64,000 nucleotides of DNA from assembly GCF_020523795.1 (NCBI RefSeq), contig NZ_JAJALI010000001.1:62001-126000 (forward strand), given 5' to 3'. Of this stretch, positions 9,672 through 18,763 are shown piece after piece (position 1 is the stretch's first letter; each line of letters opens with the position of its first letter). Made by a program: the position numbers and the translations under genes. Under the pieces are notes generated by a model. It had not been told where the DNA came from and made no database searches. It saw nothing but the letters and a program-made list of their open reading frames with translations. The DNA is from Ancylobacter sp. Lp-2. GTDB lineage: Bacteria > Pseudomonadota > Alphaproteobacteria > Rhizobiales > Xanthobacteraceae.

Positions 9672-10453
9672 TTAGGAGGCGTTGACAAATTGGCGGGTCC
9701 ACAGGCGGATTGAGACGATGTGGATGAAGCCGAGGTAGCTGTCGGCGGTGTTGTCGTAGCGGGTTGCCAGCCTCCGGGCGTTCTTGAGCTTGTTGAAGCA
9801 GCGTTCGACCCTGTTGCGCAGGGCATAGATGGCGGCATCGACGGGCAGTTGGATCAGCCGGTTGCGCTTGGTCGGGATCATGGCGGTGCCGCCGCGCCTC
9901 TCCATATCTTCGCGAATGAAGTCAGCATCATAGCCCTTGTCGGCAAGCAGGACTTTGGGCGCTGGCCCATCGGCATCCATGACCGGCATATATCCCTTGA
10001 AGTCGGAGGCTTCACCCCCGGTCAGCGCCACCGCTATGGGCAGGCCCAGCGCATTGATGCGGAGATGGATCTTGGTCGTAAAGTCACCTTTTGAGCGGCC
10101 AAGACCCTGACGCGAAGTCCCTCTTTTGCGCCGGCTGAACAATGATGAGCCCGGATTATTGTGCTGTCGATCATCTGTAGGCTGGGGTTGCCGTCGCCAC
10201 TTTCGTTGAAGGCTTTCAGCAGCAACTCCCACAAGCCGGATAACGTCCATCGACGAAACTGGCGGTAAACCGATGACCATTTGCCGAAATGCTCATGCAG
10301 GTCACGCCAGGCTACGCCCGTTCGCGCGATCCAGAAAATTCCGTCCAAGACAAGGCGATGATCCCGCGGGCGCCGTCCGCTGCGCGCACCGCGCTCAATC
10401 ACGAACGGCTCAAGGCACGCCCATTCCTCATCGCTCATCAAACCACGGATCAC
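9672..10453 (-). CDS. IS5-type transposase in two overlapping frames
   Basis: The first frame (10453 to 10034) begins MIRGLMSDEEWACLEPFV and carries the first catalytic Asp in MIDSTI. The second frame (10280 to 9672) carries the second Asp in VLLADKGYDADFI and the Glu in LRNRVERCFNKLKN. Such elements make the full DDE transposase by programmed frameshifting in the overlap, here near the HHCSAGAK segment. The downstream frame's TAA stop uses the T of the flank and the TA target duplication, so the stop lies outside the element proper. It appears intact. Confidence 0.88.
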
Positions 10454-10523
10454 GGTCGCTTCCTCAAAAGCTACCCTGAATCAGAAACTACGCGATGTGG
10501 GAATCCCCGTTGTCAACACAACC
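9675..10523 (-). mobile_element. IS5-family (IS427-group-like) element, 849 bp
   Basis: A complete insertion sequence bounded by inverted ends of the pattern GG....G.GTTGACAA. The left end reads GGAGGCGTTGACAA, and the right end in reverse complement reads GGTTGTGTTGACAA. It is flanked by a 2-bp TA target duplication at 9673-9674 and 10524-10525. Size, TA duplication and two-frame transposase fit the IS427 group of IS5. It landed just behind the GNAT gene at 8977. Confidence 0.88.
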
Positions 10524-10705
10524 TAGTCTCAGGTCTGCCAAGGCCTCCTGTTGGGCGAACGTCGAATGTCCGATTTTGGGCCGCGGCCGTTGCCCGACCA
10601 ATGACCGAGATGGCGGCGCAAAGCGGACGTTCGCCGCCGCGTGACGGAGGTTCCGCTTAGGGTCAGATTCAGAAGGGGCCGAGCGCAGACGGACGCTGCC
10701 GTCTG

Positions 10706-11710
10706 CTACATCTTGGAGCGGAACTCCCGCGGTGCGCGGCCAGTCACCTTTCGAAAGGCGCGGGCGAAATTGGCGGGAGAGGAATATCCCAGCTCTGCCG
10801 AAACACGGGTGACCGAGCCATCCGTGTGCCGCAGCAATTCGGTGGCTCGCTGGATCCTTGCCGCGTTCGCCAGGCCGCGAAAATCGGTGCCAGCCCGATT
10901 GAGCTCGCGTTGCAGCGTGCGGACACTGGTGTCCATCGATTGCGCGGCGCTTTCAATGGACACGCTGCCGGTGAGGACCTGGGCGCGGATCTGCTCAGCG
11001 ACGACATCGAGCAGAGCCCGTGGAGCACCGGCTCCCCGGTCTCCCGCCACATCCTCAATGGTGACGCTCGGCCGCGAAGTACGCCTAGATACAGCGGATA
11101 AAAGATGGCGTTCCATGACGACGGTCACCGCCGGTGCGTTGAAAATGACCGGGCACTGGAACACATCTTCGAACAGCGCTGGCTGGCTCGGCTTATCGAT
11201 ATCGAGTTCAACGCGCAGCGGATGCCAGTCGACAGGCAAATAAGCCCTGAAGACACTCAGCAGCACCCCAGCCGCGGCGCTAGCGACAATGTCGTAGCCG
11301 GCGCGGCCGGCCAGGGCAAAGCCGTAGCTGAATCGCGCCTCGTCGCCGTCGATCGCGACCGACATCCTGTCATCCGTGCAGTGATAACGCAGCGCCGCTA
11401 TGGCGTGCTTGAGGGATTGGCCAAGGGTGTCGGCTCCGAGGATATAGCGCCCGAAAGTGCCATAATTGGCAACGTCCATCACCGGAGCCATCAGAATCCC
11501 GAGGTTGTGCTCGCCCGCCGCTCTCGCCGCGGCATCCACGAAAGCAAGCACCGCCGCGTGCGGAATGAAGCAATTCCCGTCCTCGATCAGTTCGAGGTCG
11601 AACCCTGCCGCGCGATTGGCCTGCAGAAGCGCCCTTTCCCCGATCTCTTGCCGCAGGAAAGCCGGCAGGCCGTGAAGTATGCGGTTCGAGATAACCGGTA
11701 TGTCAGCCAT
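10706..11710 (-). CDS. AraC-family regulator (Arabinose_bd/OruR-type)
   Basis: A 334-residue AraC-family activator. The N-terminal 200 residues resemble the arabinose-binding-like domain of OruR/ArgR-type regulators. The C-terminal 100 residues contain two helix-turn-helix units: SVSIESAAQSMDTSVRTLQRELNRAG, and GSVTRVSAELGYSSPANFARAFRKVTGRAPREFR, the latter a near-perfect AraC signature. No divergent enzyme gene starts next to it; the nearest plus-strand gene is the small secreted protein at 12033. Target and effector are unknown. Confidence 0.9.
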   Translation of the reverse strand: MADIPVISNRILHGLPAFLRQEIGERALLQANRAAGFDLELIEDGNCFIPHAAVLAFVDAAARAAGEHNLGILMAPVMDVANYGTFGRYILGADTLGQSLKHAIAALRYHCTDDRMSVAIDGDEARFSYGFALAGRAGYDIVASAAAGVLLSVFRAYLPVDWHPLRVELDIDKPSQPALFEDVFQCPVIFNAPAVTVVMERHLLSAVSRRTSRPSVTIEDVAGDRGAGAPRALLDVVAEQIRAQVLTGSVSIESAAQSMDTSVRTLQRELNRAGTDFRGLANAARIQRATELLRHTDGSVTRVSAELGYSSPANFARAFRKVTGRAPREFRSKM

Positions 11711-12032
11711 GCGCGGGATGCTCCGAGGATACCGCCATGATGGCGCAAAATGAGTGGTTCTGAAATCCGATTGCTGCTCTCTGCCTCCACATAAGTGTGT
11801 CGGGCCGATGGGGAAATCTATCTGCGGCCGTCGGCATGTCTTTGGCTATAGCCAAGGAAATTTGTCGACCGTGAGCGCGAGGAAATTGCCCATGCCAACC
11901 AATGGCCCTCTTGTGACTTCCCGGCCGACTAGGAGGCGCGTGAGTGCCATCGCCGCACCGCCGAGGTCGTGGGCTGCACTTGCCCTCGTTGCGACCTTGT
12001 TATGGCCGGGGCGCGCAGGCGGAGGATTCGTC
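11711..12032. other. Intergenic region between divergent genes
   Basis: About 320 bp between the AraC gene and the secreted protein. An upstream in-frame extension of the latter is open here but has no ribosome-binding site or domain. I see no RNA gene or clear repeat. Confidence 0.4.
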
Positions 12033-12419
12033 GTGCTAAACATATTCAAGCTAACGATCCTGTCTGCAGTGCTAGCTGTCCCAATGCTCTCGAGCACGCC
12101 GGCCCAGGCCTATCGGTCTGGCGGGGCGGCCTGTGGACCGCGAGGCTGCGCGGCAGCGGGCTGCGGCCCGCGCGGATGCGCAGCGGGCGCGGTCAGGCCA
12201 GGCTATGGAGCCCCAAGGTACCGTCCGCGTGGGGTAGTGGTCGTAAATCCTTATCGCTACTGGCGCCCGGGAGGCGCCATCGCGGCCGGCGCGGCCATGG
12301 GATTTGTTGCCGGTGCTGCAGCCGTTTCGATTGCCGGCACTCCGCCCAAGCCTGGATACTGCTGGTATTATACGACCCCCGCTCGAACTCAGGGCTTCTG
12401 GGACGTCTGCCCGCGATAG
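12033..12419 (+). CDS. Small secreted Gly/Ala/Cys-rich protein
   Basis: A 128-residue protein that starts at GTG 12033, seven bases after a strong GGAGG. A signal peptide is evident (KLTILSAVLAVPMLSSTPAQA, cleavage expected after AQA). The mature part opens with a repeated cysteine motif, ACGPRGCAAAGCGPRGCAAG. An RPG/RYRPRG basic stretch follows, then a Gly/Ala-rich hydrophobic segment (GGAIAAGAAMGFVAGAAAVSIAG) and YCWYYTTPARTQGFWDVCPR. It is probably periplasmic or surface-associated. I do not recognise a named family with certainty. A longer frame reaches back to 11754, but that extension lacks protein-like features. Confidence 0.7.
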   Translation: MLNIFKLTILSAVLAVPMLSSTPAQAYRSGGAACGPRGCAAAGCGPRGCAAGAVRPGYGAPRYRPRGVVVVNPYRYWRPGGAIAAGAAMGFVAGAAAVSIAGTPPKPGYCWYYTTPARTQGFWDVCPR

Positions 12420-12654
12420 TGATCTATCGCCGGTCAGAATAGGCGGAGAGATGATGAAGAAGGACGCCGACGGCTCGCTGTACTTTCGGGCGAAGGGAGA
12501 TGGCAGCCGCCGGCTTCAATGTGGCGCAATAGCTAGCCCCGACCATGCTAATGCGTGGTGCCGGATCACCATTCGGTTCTCAGGCTGTCCGGTCTTTGTG
12601 CCAGACCTTCGAGCCGCGACTACCAAGGCTAAAGAACCAAAGAGAGGACGACCT

Positions 12655-14280
12655 ATGAGACCGATCCACAGCAGGCTCTGCGGAGTGACGATGGTCCTCG
12701 CGGCATCGACTTTCCTCACCGGCACGATTGGAGCAGGCGCCCAAACGGCGATCCCACCTGCATCGATCCTGACTCCGGACAAAGTCGAGACGCGCATCGG
12801 CACACTCGACTTCAAGGACGGCATGCCGAGTAAGGAAACCATCGCCAAGGTCTATGACAATCTGGACTTCACGCACGCCTTCGAGGCGTTCGTGAACACT
12901 TTCCAGGGTGTCAGCATAGCGGCCCTTCACAAGGGGTTTCAGAACGCCGGGGTGAAGGACAATGAAGTCCTCATCTTTTCCGATCTGATGGATGCTAAGT
13001 CGCTGTTCCTGACGGCCAACGCGGACACGATCTATACCCTGGGAATGCTCGACCTCACCAAGGGACCCGTGGTGCTGGAGGTAGGCCCCGATATGTTGGG
13101 CGCTATCGACGACCAGTGGTTCCGCTGGGTTATTGATTTGGGCGCGCCCGGGGCTGATCGCGGCGAAGGAGGAAAGTATCTCATCCTGCCGCCCGGCTAC
13201 GAGGGTAACGTGCCCGAAGGTGGCTACTTTGTGGCCCGTGCCCGCACCAACTTCGTTATCTGGTTCGCTCGCGCGTTCATGGAGAACAACGACCCGAAGC
13301 CGGTCGTCGAAAAGATAAAGAAAACACTGAAGGTCTATCCGTACCAAGCCGGTGGCTACGGCACCCCCGTTGCCGAATTTCTTGCCGGTAAAACCAAACT
13401 TGGGCCGATCACCCCGCCGCCGCCGACTGTGTTCCACGAAGGCTCGGGTAAGGTGATGAACACGATTCCGCCCAACGACTATTCCTACTACGAGTGGCTC
13501 AACGAGGTCGTGCAGCAGGAGCCTGCAACGGCGCTCGACCCCGAGTTGATGGGCCCGATCGCCGCCATCGGCATCGTGAAAGGCAAACCCTTCGCGCCAG
13601 ATGCGCGGATGAAGAAAATCCTCACCGAAGCCGTGACGCTCGCCAACGCCACGTCGCGCACCCTGTTCATGGCTCCTCGCGCGGCGGACTGGTACTACTA
13701 CCCCGGTTCGAATTGGGTGAACCAGCTGTTTGTCAGCGGCTACGAGTTCGAGACGCCGATTCCGGAAATTACGCCTGAGGGCATCAAGCCCTTCCCGGCC
13801 ACCGGCTACCGCTTGCTGGACTCGCGAACCTCCTTCTTCTACGGCGTCACCGGCATCACGCCTGGCATGGCCATGCGTGTGCCCGGCATTGGCTCGCAAT
13901 ATCTGTGGGCGATATTGGATGCGGACAAGCAGCCTTTTGACGGTGCCAAGACCTACAAGGTGACCCTGCCGAAGGACATTCCGTACGCGAACTTCTGGTC
14001 CTTCATTCTCTATGACAACCAGACGCGCTCGATGCTCGATACCCCCCAGCGCTACCCGCGCGCAGGCAGCCAGAGCTATCCTTCACCCGCGGCCGAGGCC
14101 GCCGCCGACGGCACGACGACGGTTTGGTTCTCACCGACCCAACCCGCGGGCGTGAAGCGGGGCAACTGGATCCAGACCATGCCCGGCAAAGGTTTTATCC
14201 CGTGCCTGCGTCTTTACGGCCCGCTCGAACCATTCTTCACGAAGGCGTGGAGGCCAAGCGAGGTCGAACTGGTGAAGTGA
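12655..14280 (+). CDS. Secreted DUF1254/DUF1214 protein
   Basis: A 541-residue exported protein. The ATG at 12655 is preceded by AGAGAGGA, and a signal peptide follows (CGVTMVLAASTFLTGTIGAGAQT). The DUF1254 domain covers about residues 60-200 with FLTANADTIYTLGMLDLTKGPVVLEV. The DUF1214 domain lies near the C-terminus with NFWSFILYDNQTRSML and SQSYPSP. The arrangement and length match the common DUF1254-DUF1214 periplasmic proteins of proteobacteria, whose biochemical role is not established. A second, broken copy of its last 90 residues lies directly downstream. Confidence 0.85.
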   Translation: MRPIHSRLCGVTMVLAASTFLTGTIGAGAQTAIPPASILTPDKVETRIGTLDFKDGMPSKETIAKVYDNLDFTHAFEAFVNTFQGVSIAALHKGFQNAGVKDNEVLIFSDLMDAKSLFLTANADTIYTLGMLDLTKGPVVLEVGPDMLGAIDDQWFRWVIDLGAPGADRGEGGKYLILPPGYEGNVPEGGYFVARARTNFVIWFARAFMENNDPKPVVEKIKKTLKVYPYQAGGYGTPVAEFLAGKTKLGPITPPPPTVFHEGSGKVMNTIPPNDYSYYEWLNEVVQQEPATALDPELMGPIAAIGIVKGKPFAPDARMKKILTEAVTLANATSRTLFMAPRAADWYYYPGSNWVNQLFVSGYEFETPIPEITPEGIKPFPATGYRLLDSRTSFFYGVTGITPGMAMRVPGIGSQYLWAILDADKQPFDGAKTYKVTLPKDIPYANFWSFILYDNQTRSMLDTPQRYPRAGSQSYPSPAAEAAADGTTTVWFSPTQPAGVKRGNWIQTMPGKGFIPCLRLYGPLEPFFTKAWRPSEVELVK

Positions 14281-14394
14281 CGGGACACCTGTCCACGTCA
14301 GCCCAATTTCCAGTCGAGAGCTGAAGGACGCCTGCCGCAACGGTGAAGGAGGAGGTCAGGCTGAGTGCTTGACCTCCCGTTCTTTGCCGTTCGC

Positions 14395-14663
14395 TTTCTC
14401 AGCCAGACGCCGCAGAAATATCCGCGTACCGGCAGCCAGAGCTATCCCTCGCCCGCAGCCGACGGCCCGACCATAGTCCATTTCGCCCCCACCAGCTGAG
14501 TGGCGTGGCGCGCGGCAGCTGGTTCAGCCCGCCCCCGGGGAAGGGCTGGTTCACGATCCTGCGGCTCTACAGCCCGTTGCCATCGTTCTTCGACGAGAGC
14601 TGCCGGCCGAGCGAAATCGCCCTGATGAAGTGGCCTGCGGACTATAGCAGGCTGGCCTTCTAG
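14395..14663 (+). pseudogene. Remnant of a second DUF1214 C-terminus
   Basis: The sequence reads SQTPQKYPRTGSQSYPSPAADGPTIVHFAPTS, then a stop. After a frame change it continues GVARGSWFSPPPGKGWFTIL and then LRLYSPLPSFFDESCRPSEIALMK, ending at a TAG. This parallels the end of the intact gene just upstream (NQTRSMLDTPQRYPRAGSQSYPSP and beyond) but is clearly diverged. It is therefore the 3' end of an old paralogous copy whose 5' part was deleted. Confidence 0.8.
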
Positions 14664-15169
14664 CTTTTGCCAATCAGACCAAGAAGCAGCATGCCGAAAG
14701 CGGACCTTGGGAGGTTCCGCCCAGGGTCAGCACCGGCCGAGTGACCTTCGGTAGTGGCGTTACCGCTTCACGGTGGTGCCTGTCGAAAAACAGGTGTTAA
14801 TCGATCATCGCCGCCGCAGCTTGTGACCTCAGCCTCGGCAGCCCGAAAGGGTGCGCGAAAAACATCGTCGCATTGGCAGAATGTATGGAAATGCGCGGGC
14901 GACGTTTTCTGGTCAATAGGTCACCCGCCTGCGTCAGTTTAATCTACCAGGTATTTGCCGGCGATGCGGCGACATAACTGACTCTAAGGCCGTCGCTCGA
15001 AATGTCCGCTCACCGAAACAATTGTTGTACTGTCGACCCCAGCGAACTGCTCACGCAAAGTGTGGGTCTGGTTCGAAATATTCAATCAGCAGTTCGGCGC
15101 ACCTTCCGCGTGGGATACCGAGTAGGCGGGCGGACAACATGTGCCGCGGCAGACGGAGGCGGATAATCG
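14664..15169. other. Non-coding scrap
   Basis: About 500 bp in which I find no gene with a ribosome-binding site, domain or convincing codon pattern. A 62-codon plus frame at 14754-14942 has no recognisable features. Confidence 0.4.
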
Positions 15170-15570
15170 AACGCCCGGACATGGCGCTACGCCAGACGTT
15201 GCGCCCGTCATGACGCCGAGCGACAGCACGAGGCCCGCCCGCGCGGTCTCCAGCACCTGTGCCAGTTGATCCGGTGTCCGCACCAGTTCGAGATGCCGGC
15301 GACCGGCAAAGCGAGCACGGTGTCGAGGTTATCGCCCAGCCTGCCAGAATAGGAAGTCAGTATGAGCTTCGGCAGCGCATGAGCGAAGAAGCCATAGGCC
15401 TCCCACTGCGCCGCATGTGTCGCTACGTCGAGATCAAGCACCAGGCAGGGCTCGTTCATCTGGGCCCGTTCGGCACCGGAAGCGGAAAGCTGTCGCAACA
15501 CCTCGACATAGACCGGCAGCAAGCCGCCGAGTTGCACCGGACGAATCTGGCACGCTAGCGGCGTCGGCGG
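15170..15570 (-). pseudogene. metE fragment (cobalamin-independent methionine synthase)
   Basis: A minus-strand frame reads GGLLPVYVEVLRQLSASGAE, then QMNEPCLVLDLD, then LTSYSGRLGDNLDTVLALPVAGI. These match the late part of the N-terminal half of MetE. After a frame change near 15285 the homology continues as VRTPDQLAQVLETARAGLVLSLGVMTG. Both ends of the gene are missing. It is a dead relic of a housekeeping gene in a region full of mobile-element debris. Confidence 0.75.
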
Positions 15571-15896
15571 AGACCTTCGTAGACAAAGTGCCCTCCGCCG
15601 GTGCGACAATTGTGGGGAGTTCGTGGCACTTTACGGCGACGTGGGCATGGCCATCCCGGAACCGACCTACCGCGCGTGAAGTCGGCCCGGCAGGTCCCGC
15701 TCCACCTGCGTGGCGTCCTCGTCGAACGGGCCGCTCGGCTCGGCTTCCTGGATAGCGAAGCGGCTTGAATAGCATTCGGCGGAGCGATGCTGAGAGCGTT
15801 GGCCGTCTTTACGTGCATAGGCTACACCGTGATGCCGGTGGTGTGAAACGTCGGCTCCCCACTTTGGTCCTGATTCCGGCCGCTGCCACCCGCCGC
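15571..15896. other. Region without a supportable gene
   Basis: Between the metE relic and the IS3-type element end. Open frames on both strands look like GC-driven shadows, and no start signal or domain is visible. Confidence 0.35.
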
Positions 15897-15998
15897 TGAG
15901 CCTGCCCCCGATGTTGGACCGGCCTGCTGGCCGCTTCCAGGGGGTAATGAGCCTGCCCCCGATGTTGGACCGGCCTGCTGGCCGCTTCCAGGGGGTAA
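15897..15998. repeat. Perfect 51-bp tandem duplication at the IS end
   Basis: Two identical 51-bp units, 15897-15947 and 15948-15998, each start TGAGCCTGCCCCCGATGTTG and end CAGGGGGTAA. Each unit contains the left terminal repeat of the adjacent IS3-type element, so the element has two usable left ends in tandem. Confidence 0.9.
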
Positions 15999-16004
15999 CA
16001 ACGG

Positions 16005-16817
16005 TCACCGCGGGCTGCATGCCGGTGGCCGGTTGACGAGTGATATCGGGGGCTTGTTCCCAATCGCACTATGAGGTCGTAGCTCGTTGTAGTCTCTACG
16101 CCAAGCCTCCACTTTCTCCCGGGCATCGGGCAGGCTCATGAACCAGTGGGCGTTGAGGCATTCCGTGCGGAACTTGCCGTTGAACGACTCGATAAATGCA
16201 TTGTCCGTTGGCGTGCCGGGGCGCGAGAAGTCGAGGGTGACGCCACGCTGATAGGCCCACAGGTCGAGGTCTCGGCTGACGAACTCGGTGCCTTGGTCGA
16301 CCCGGATACTGGCCGGGAAGCCATGGGTAGCACCGACCTGCTCCAGCACTTCGACGACGTCGGCGCCGCGGAAGTTGAAGCGGACGTCCAGTGCCGGTGA
16401 GAACCGGCTGAAGGTATCGACGATGGTCAGCACCCGCAGCTTGCGACCGGTGGCGAGCTGGTCATGGACAAAATCCATCGCCCAGGTCTCGTTGGTCCGG
16501 GTCGCCGGACGGCGATCGTCACGCAGCTTCGCCTTGACGCGACGCTTGGGCGTCTTGTTTCTGAGCTGAAGGCCCAACTCCTTGTAAAGACGATAGATCC
16601 GCTTCGGATTGACATTCCAGCCCTCCCGTTTGAGCAGCACATGAATCCGGCGGTAGCCGTAACGCATGCGCGTCTCGGCGATTTCCTTGATCCGCTGGAT
16701 GAGGCCGGCCTGCCCGGTCCGTCGGGAGCGGTAGTGATAGGTCGAACGCTCGACTGGCAGAGCACGGCAAGCACGACGGATGCTCACCTGCCAGGTTGCG
16801 CGCACATGATCGATCAT
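16005..16817 (-). CDS. IS3-family transposase OrfB (integrase core)
   Basis: A 270-residue DDE transposase. An HTH_21-type segment (YGYRRIHVLLKREGW) precedes the integrase core. The first Asp is in TWAMDFVHDQL, the second in SIRVDQGTEFVSRDLD and the Glu in NAFIESFNGKFRTECL. The C-terminus has the usual YNELRPHSAIG segment. OrfAB fusion is normally made by -1 frameshifting at the end of orfA, consistent with the short gap to 16838. The gene appears intact. Confidence 0.9.
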   Translation of the reverse strand: MIDHVRATWQVSIRRACRALPVERSTYHYRSRRTGQAGLIQRIKEIAETRMRYGYRRIHVLLKREGWNVNPKRIYRLYKELGLQLRNKTPKRRVKAKLRDDRRPATRTNETWAMDFVHDQLATGRKLRVLTIVDTFSRFSPALDVRFNFRGADVVEVLEQVGATHGFPASIRVDQGTEFVSRDLDLWAYQRGVTLDFSRPGTPTDNAFIESFNGKFRTECLNAHWFMSLPDAREKVEAWRRDYNELRPHSAIGNKPPISLVNRPPACSPR

Positions 16818-16837
16818 CGACCGCTGGCGGGCAGGCC

Positions 16838-17104
16838 TCAGAGTTTTCGCCGGATGACGTCCTGCAGCATCTCCTTGTCCAGCGACAGGTCCGCCACGAT
16901 CCGCTTCAGTCGGGCATTCTCTTCCTCGAGCTGTCGCAGCCGCTTCATCTCCGAAGGCATCAGCCCCGCGTACTTCTTGCGCCAGTTGTAGAACGTTGCA
17001 TCGCTGATGCCGGCCTTCCGACAGACCTCGGGAACCGGTGTTCCCTCCTCAGCCTGCCGTAGGATGAAGGCGATCTGCGCCTCCGTGAACGTCGACTTCT
17101 TCAT
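16838..17104 (-). CDS. IS3-family transposase OrfA
   Basis: An 88-residue helix-turn-helix protein (FTEAQIAFILRQAEEG, VPEVCRKAGISDATFYNWRKKY) followed by a leucine-zipper-like helix, RLRQLEEENARLKRIVADLSLDKEMLQDVI. This is the standard OrfA of IS407-type elements. It binds the element ends and supplies the N-terminal part of the frameshifted transposase. Confidence 0.9.
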   Translation of the reverse strand: MKKSTFTEAQIAFILRQAEEGTPVPEVCRKAGISDATFYNWRKKYAGLMPSEMKRLRQLEEENARLKRIVADLSLDKEMLQDVIRRKL

Positions 17105-17189
17105 GCCAAAAAACTCCGTCCGCAGCCCATGCTGCTAAACTGGAATTTTCCAGCAAAGACCGGTCCAGAAAACCGGAGGCAGGTCACCG

Positions 17190-17434
17190 CCTGATCATCG
17201 CATAGGCGTCCGCCTGCATGGGGCGTTAGGTATTGGGTGCCACACGCGATCGTGCGGAACAGCCGCCCTTCGGATCGGTCGTCGGGGAGCAGCCGCCGAA
17301 ATAGGCGGCAGGTAGGGACCCAGATTGTGACGGTAGGGCATCTCATGCCGCTTGCCGCCCTTCTCATGCAGCGGCATCATACGTGCGGAAGGGGCGGAAG
17401 GGGACGCTAGGAAAATCCCAGCCGAAACCCACAA
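17190..17434 (-). pseudogene. Tyrosine recombinase (integrase) fragment
   Basis: A minus-strand frame reads MMPLHEKGGKRHEMPYRHNL. After a frame change it continues RSEGRLFRTIACGTQYLT. This matches the conserved catalytic-domain stretch of XerC/D-like integrases common in proteobacterial islands, which reads like LHEKGGKxHEMPxHHNLE and then GxLFRT. The catalytic R-H-R-Y core is not complete. It is a dead relic lying between the IS3-type element and the AT-rich island, and could mark an older island boundary. Confidence 0.65.
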
Positions 17435-17577
17435 TGAAACGAATTTATCAACTCCGATCGCCCACGCTCTTTAAGGGGCTTAGTCATGACCGTAGCTACC
17501 CGCCGCCAAACTTGACAGTACAATAAGTTTGCCTCGCGCTCTAAGACGACGAAGTCCGAAAATTACGCCGCTTCGCT

Positions 17578-18519
17578 CTATATCGACATCATATAAGATT
17601 CGATCTTCGGAACATATAACGGCAAAACCTGCCTATACGCAGACAATACGTCTGAATGTGAACTCTCTACTACGGTCGAAAACTCTGTCCGGCCGGACGC
17701 AAGTAAGGCAGAAAGGCATTGATGCCTGACACATCCGCCAATTCCTCGTCGGCGGAAAGCAGGATCGACGACCATAAACTCGATATAGGCGGAAGTCATC
17801 GTCATTGCCCTGTCGGTCGCGAGGCAAAACGCAACAGGTTTGCCGCCTATTATCGCGACGATCGATGCTCCATCAATAACGGTTTCGTCGAGAAATTCCT
17901 GAACAAAAAAGTCGATGGGCACCCTATCAGTAGCGAACCAACATGGTATGTCAGAGGCGCTGTTGCGCACCAATGCGGCGATATCATTCACTAGGGTGTC
18001 CTTAACGTCTCTCAGAGCGATCAGCGATACGTCAGGTGCGTCGTAGACTGGTCGAATACGGTCAATTTGCGTATGACTGAGGGGTAGCGTGATATCTAAC
18101 TCGCTCATTACCGATTTAAATCCACTATCCGCAAGCGTTTCAATAAGTCGTACATTCGAATTTTCGACCTGATAGGCTAGATACTTAGCGCCAATTTTCA
18201 TGGCCGCAGATATGCTGTCAGCCACAAAACCCGCTAGATCGCTGCTTTCCGTCTCGCTAGGCGTTCCAATATAGCCAAAGGCGAGATCCGGTCTGTAGAT
18301 CCACGGGTTGACCGCGACAGAAGCGATCGCCCGCGAGTGACTCCGCATGGAGTAGACGATATGGAAAGATGGCGCCCATTCCTGAATTCTCCGTCGATAT
18401 CGCTCCATATAGGCCGCAGCGGGAGCAGCGAATCCCGTGACTTCAAGAGCCGCTGCCAATGCGCCGTGGACAGGAGTTCCGTGGGGAAACTCCATGATCG
18501 CCTCTATCGACCGTGTCAT
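17578..18519 (-). CDS. Tandem GNAT-like protein, last gene of the island operon
   Basis: A 313-residue protein from ATG 18519, with GAGG just upstream; a frame extending to 18555 lacks that signal. The C-terminal half is a clear GNAT domain, with VAIIGGKPVAFCLATDRA and then IEFMVVDPAFRRRGIGGCVR (residues 247-264), the cofactor loop. The N-terminal half looks like a second, degenerate GNAT: LAFGYIGTPSE, then GAKYLAYQVENSNVRLIETLADSGFKSV at 110-137. Tandem GNAT folds include FemX/PacB-type ligases that take amino acids from aminoacyl-tRNA. Given the tRNA and synthetase-like gene in the same operon, such a role is attractive but unproven. Self-resistance acetylation is the simpler alternative. 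Confidence 0.75.
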   Translation of the reverse strand: MTRSIEAIMEFPHGTPVHGALAAALEVTGFAAPAAAYMERYRRRIQEWAPSFHIVYSMRSHSRAIASVAVNPWIYRPDLAFGYIGTPSETESSDLAGFVADSISAAMKIGAKYLAYQVENSNVRLIETLADSGFKSVMSELDITLPLSHTQIDRIRPVYDAPDVSLIALRDVKDTLVNDIAALVRNSASDIPCWFATDRVPIDFFVQEFLDETVIDGASIVAIIGGKPVAFCLATDRAMTMTSAYIEFMVVDPAFRRRGIGGCVRHQCLSALLASGRTEFSTVVESSHSDVLSAYRQVLPLYVPKIESYMMSI

Positions 18520-18716
18520 AATCACCTCGTCGTTGATACACACCGTCAAGCGCACAAAGGAAGTCGTTTGGCGATGGAGTTAGCCCGCTTTAGTCAATTT
18601 GAAATAAGGCAGGATCCCCACCGGGCCCGTCTGTCTACCGATAAACTCCTATCAGCCGGGATAGGCACGGGCTGGACATCGTTATTCAGAACTGGTCTCG
18701 GCCTCCCATCGGAAAC

Positions 18717-18745
18717 ATTATAAATAATTCGCGTAGAAGTTATAA
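18717..18745 (-). promoter_or_regulatory. Possible internal promoter before the GNAT gene
   Basis: On the minus strand a perfect TATAAT lies at 18717-18722, with TTATAA 17 bp further upstream at 18740-18745. It sits in the 244-bp gap after the 628-residue gene and about 200 bp ahead of the GNAT start. The -35 match is poor. Confidence 0.35.
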
Positions 18746-18763
18746 CAACAAGATTGTAACGCC

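Larger units (their letters stand above)
15948..17186 (-). mobile_element. IS3-family (IS407-group-like) element
   Basis: An element of about 1.24 kb. The left end starts TGAGCCTGCCCCCGATGTTGG, and the right end in reverse complement starts TGACCTGCCTCCGGTTTTCTGG. The two are imperfect inverted repeats sharing CCTGCC.CCG and GGACCGG. It contains orfA and orfB on the minus strand. A second copy of the left end lies immediately outside at 15897. No clear target duplication can be read because of that duplication. Confidence 0.82.

Noticed and set aside
12304-12654. N-terminal extension of the DUF1254 protein
   Set aside because: The extension overlaps the preceding gene in another frame; a signal peptide and ribosome-binding site place the start at 12655.
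18556-18763. Small scaffold-peptide gene for an amino-acid-adding pathway
   Set aside because: Only 10- and 14-codon frames without ribosome-binding sites are present in this gap, and none was found upstream of the aminotransferase.
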